A stretch of 33,570 nt of DNA, from contig JALUUL010000060.1 in NCBI GenBank assembly GCA_027021385.1, positions 1 through 33,570 on the forward strand, given 5' to 3'. How positions within the stretch are numbered: position 1 is the stretch's first letter; each line of letters opens with the position of its first letter. The notes under the pieces are model-generated. The model did not search any database, was not told where the DNA came from, and was given only the letters and a program-made list of their open reading frames with translations. The position numbers were made by a program, and so were the translations under genes. Below, piece by piece: positions 31,031 to 33,570 of this stretch. The DNA is from Planctomycetota bacterium. Lineage in GTDB: Bacteria; Planctomycetota; UBA1135; GCA-002748355.

Positions 31031-31182
31031 CGTTACACTCGGCGGCGTCGATCCGCCGCGGGTCTCTCCCGATCCCATCCATTCCCCAATGGTTCGGAAA
31101 ATACAGAGAGTCTGGGACGGACTCCCGTTCTTTCGTGATCTTCTTGGAATGGTTCCATGCCTTTTTCTGGGAGAGGTACATC

Positions 31183-33570
31183 ATGTCTCAACAACGATTC
31201 CGCATCCCTATCCTCGAGGTTTCGGCCTGGATCGTATTGGCCCTCCTGACCGCCGGTGTCGCGAGAACCCAGTTAAAGGCCTCTTACCTCGGGATCGACA
31301 TCAACAAAGATCCGACTCCGACGCCCTCCGCGGATTTCTACCCTAACTACGCCCGTAGGGCGAATCGTGCGGGCGAGCGGAAATTCATCCGTCTCAACAA
31401 CGCGATCTACTTTAGCGGGAAAACCTTTTCGACCGGGTCCGAACTCTGGAAGTTCGACGGGACCAAGGTGAGCCTGGTCAAGGACATCTATCCCGGTTCT
31501 TCCAGCAGCAATCCGCAGTATCTGACCCTTTACAACGGAAAGATCTACTTCTCGGCCTCCGATGGCAGCGGAACCAGGGCTCACGGGCGTGAACTCTGGG
31601 TGACCGATGGAACCCCCGCGGGCACGAAGCTCTTCATGGACGTCGAGCCTGGGAGAAGCGGTTCCAATCCCAGCTTCTTCGCCCCGCTTGCGAACGGGAA
31701 AATTGTTTTCGCCGGTTACAAAAGCGGTTACGGCAACGAGCTGTGGGTGACGGACGGGACGAGGGCGGGAACGAAGATGCTCAAGGATATTAATCCCGGC
31801 CGCCTTTCCTCTTCTCCCTTAGCCCTCACGCCGAATGCCGCCCGCACGAAGGTCTTCTTCCCGGCGAATGACGGCGTGAACGGTATCGAACTCTGGGTGA
31901 CGGACGGGACGAGCACCGGCACGGTACTCGTAAAGGACATCTACAAAGGACTGTCCTCCTCCAATCCTTCTTACTTGACGCCGATAGGAACGAGGAGGGT
32001 CGTCTTCCAGGCGAGCGATTACGACGGGACCACGCAACACGGAGTCGAACTCTGGATCTCGGACGGGACGGCCGCCGGCACGATGCTTCTCAAGGACGTC
32101 TACACCGGCTATTTGTCCGGGACCTCGCTTTACCCGGGCATCTCCCTCGGCTCGAAGGTCATCTTCCAGGGCCGGACGAGCGCGAACGGATACGAGGTCT
32201 GGGTGACCGACGGGACTGCGGCGGGCACTGTTCTCCTGAAGGACATCGTCGCCGGGGCCGGCAGCGCCTACCTTTACGAATCTACAACCTCAGGGAAGAA
32301 GGCTTGGTTCGTGAACCGCGGCGGCGGAAAGACCTTTGAAATCTGGTCGACCGACGGAACGCCGGCGGGAACGACGAGGTTCATCTCCGGCCTGGCCTCC
32401 CAACCGAGCTACCTCGAGGTTTCGGGCGGGAAGGTTTTCTTCTCGATGTACACGACCGGCAATGGAAACGAGCCCTGGGTTTCCGACGGAACCGCCGGCG
32501 GTACGAAGATGCTCAAGGACTTCTATCCTGGTTCTTCGAGCGGGGGTGGCTACTACCTGACCGAAGTCGCCCCCGGCCAGGTCGCGATGTCCGCCTACAG
32601 CCCGACCGAAGGCAGCGAACTTGCGGTGACCCAGGGGACCACCGAGACCACCACGATCATCGACACGAACAAGTGGACCTACGGGCCGATCTCGCAGAGC
32701 GAACACATCGTCCAGATGACGAGCCGCTTCGGCCGGATCCTTTTTTCCGCGAACGACGGCGCTTCGAACGGCAAACATGGCCAGGAGCTCTGGGTCACGA
32801 AAGGGACCTCGGCGACGACGAAGCTCGTCAAAGACATTCTGCCTGGAACCAACAGCGGTATTTCCTATTACGGCAACTCGTTCTGCCGTCTCGGAGACAA
32901 AGTCCTTTTCGCCGCAAACAGCGGTTGGACGACGGGTAACGAACTTTGGGAGACCGACGGAACAGCGGCCGGAACGAAGCTTTTGAAGGATCTCTACCCA
33001 GGCATCCTTAGTTCGAATCCAAGCAACCTCACCCGTATCGGAGACAAGGTCTACTTCCAAGCCTATGCCTACCGCAAGGGCGTCGAGCTCTGGGTGACCG
33101 ACGGTACAGCGGCGGGGACGAAGATGGTCGCGGACATCTACTCGGGCTTCGGGAGCTCCCGCCCGAGTTGGTTCGCCCCCCTAGGCGACAAGGTCGTCTT
33201 CTCGGCCTACCAGAGCGGCAAGGGCTATGAGCTCTGGATCACCGACGGGACGGCAACGGGCACGACCCTGGTCAAGGACATCTATGCGGGCTCTTTCAGC
33301 AGCTCCCCGGAGGACTTGACCGTCTACAACGGAAAGGTCTACTTCTCGGCCTACGACGGCACCAGGACCGGCGGTCACGGCCGCGAACTCTGGGTGACCG
33401 ACGGCACGGCCGCCGGGACCGTTCTCGTCAAGGATATCGAGTCCGGGGCCGGTAGCAGTTCGCCGGTCGATCTGGTTGTGCAGGGGGGACTCCTGGTCTT
33501 CTCGGCTTATACCTCCACGACCGGACGGGAGTTCTTCAAGTCGGACGGCACCGCCGCCGGCACGGGGCTT
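31183..33570 (+). CDS. Large secreted ELWxTDGTxxGT-repeat protein (partial, 3' end missing)
   Basis: An uninterrupted frame of 796 codons runs to the window edge without a stop. GGGAGAGG at 31169-31176 with 6-nt spacing supports ATG 31183. A signal-anchor or signal peptide (about 9-27, PILEVSAWIVLALLTAGVA) precedes about 15 repeats of roughly 45-55 residues, from residue 85 onwards. The core is ELWVTDGTxAGTxLVKDIxPGxxSSxP, followed by a beta strand such as 'GKVYFSAYD'. Repeats 7-9 are degenerate (FEIWST, NEPWVS, SELAVTQGT). This repeat is known from large secreted or surface proteins and is predicted to form beta-propeller-like blades; its function is unknown. Third-codon GC looks somewhat lower than in neighbouring genes. 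A C-terminal sorting domain or further repeats may lie beyond the window. Confidence 0.9.
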   Translation, partial: MSQQRFRIPILEVSAWIVLALLTAGVARTQLKASYLGIDINKDPTPTPSADFYPNYARRANRAGERKFIRLNNAIYFSGKTFSTGSELWKFDGTKVSLVKDIYPGSSSSNPQYLTLYNGKIYFSASDGSGTRAHGRELWVTDGTPAGTKLFMDVEPGRSGSNPSFFAPLANGKIVFAGYKSGYGNELWVTDGTRAGTKMLKDINPGRLSSSPLALTPNAARTKVFFPANDGVNGIELWVTDGTSTGTVLVKDIYKGLSSSNPSYLTPIGTRRVVFQASDYDGTTQHGVELWISDGTAAGTMLLKDVYTGYLSGTSLYPGISLGSKVIFQGRTSANGYEVWVTDGTAAGTVLLKDIVAGAGSAYLYESTTSGKKAWFVNRGGGKTFEIWSTDGTPAGTTRFISGLASQPSYLEVSGGKVFFSMYTTGNGNEPWVSDGTAGGTKMLKDFYPGSSSGGGYYLTEVAPGQVAMSAYSPTEGSELAVTQGTTETTTIIDTNKWTYGPISQSEHIVQMTSRFGRILFSANDGASNGKHGQELWVTKGTSATTKLVKDILPGTNSGISYYGNSFCRLGDKVLFAANSGWTTGNELWETDGTAAGTKLLKDLYPGILSSNPSNLTRIGDKVYFQAYAYRKGVELWVTDGTAAGTKMVADIYSGFGSSRPSWFAPLGDKVVFSAYQSGKGYELWITDGTATGTTLVKDIYAGSFSSSPEDLTVYNGKVYFSAYDGTRTGGHGRELWVTDGTAAGTVLVKDIESGAGSSSPVDLVVQGGLLVFSAYTSTTGREFFKSDGTAAGTGL

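Larger units (their letters stand above)
30404..31182. other. Long intergenic region with decayed gene copy and leader
   Basis: This 779-bp region has no intact gene. It contains a decayed paralogue of the downstream gene's 5' end (30600-30811), a strong hairpin (30853-30887), a 12-codon open frame with a good ribosome-binding site (30992-31030) and a short inverted repeat CGGCGG...CCGCCG (31040-31058). The rest, including 30404-30600, shows nothing I can name. Confidence 0.5.

Noticed and set aside
31273..33378. Several minus-strand frames across the repeat gene
   Set aside because: They are antisense readings of the repeats and vary in frame from unit to unit.
31183..33570. Regular repeats that might be a CRISPR array or tandem DNA repeat
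   Set aside because: The repeats are about 150 bp, diverged at the DNA level and conserved as protein (ELWxTDGT) in one open frame.

Overview
The window comes from a GC-rich Gram-negative (diderm) bacterium. The outer-membrane features are a secretin, a Wza-type export lipoprotein, a family 9 glycosyltransferase of the heptosyltransferase type and a partial protein that may be LptC-like. No rRNA or tRNA gene was seen, so taxonomy is inference. The very GC-biased codon use, the ELWxTDGTxxGT repeat protein, several GspG-like pseudopilins and a zinc-finger anti-sigma factor would fit Planctomycetota or a neighbouring environmental lineage, but the sequence does not prove it. There is no phage, insertion sequence or CRISPR array.

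Layout. 1-389: 3' end of an envelope gene. 482-3293: two overlapping PilT/GspE-like ATPase genes with altered motor motifs, then a two-helix membrane protein. 3184-4880 (minus): an ECF sigma factor and its membrane-bound zinc-finger anti-sigma factor, translationally coupled. 5153-5863: a lone polysaccharide-export lipoprotein, divergent from sigma and closed by a perfect hairpin. 6204-6623: a short Fis-type DNA-binding protein. 6636-7736 (minus): glycosyltransferase. 7866-12694: secreted M1 metallopeptidase, integral membrane protein and exported M24 aminopeptidase P. 13029-16121: prfB with a programmed +1 frameshift, purH and a small unknown gene. 16162-17604 (minus): cardiolipin synthase. 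17642-19389 (minus): etfB-etfA. 19694-29542: a type IV pilus/type II secretion-like machine. 29702-30403 (minus): a single-pass membrane protein. 30600-30890: a decayed gene copy. 31183 to the end: a large ELWxTDGT repeat protein that runs off the window.

The core of the window is the 10-kb pilus/secretion locus. It contains three pseudopilin-like proteins, a complete GspE/PilB assembly ATPase on the opposite strand, a GspF/PilC platform protein, a PilM-PilN-like fusion, PilO-like and PilP/GspC-like proteins, and a secretin lipoprotein that carries TPR repeats at its C-terminus. Seven of these genes form one tight operon (22241-29542) with overlapping or nearly abutting reading frames. No prepilin peptidase and no canonical retraction ATPase is present. 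The two altered PilT-like ATPases at the left end are possible remote partners.

The most unusual local observation is at 30600-30890. A degenerate copy of the promoter, ribosome-binding and signal-peptide region of the downstream ELWxTDGT gene is joined to what looks like a coding 3' end and a very strong hairpin. This suggests a paralogue lost by internal deletion. Other points of interest are the altered Walker motifs of the tandem ATPases, the variant RF2 frameshift site, exact tandem 10-bp repeats just downstream of a candidate etfBA promoter, and a 12-bp palindrome inside a candidate promoter between the sigma and export-lipoprotein genes.
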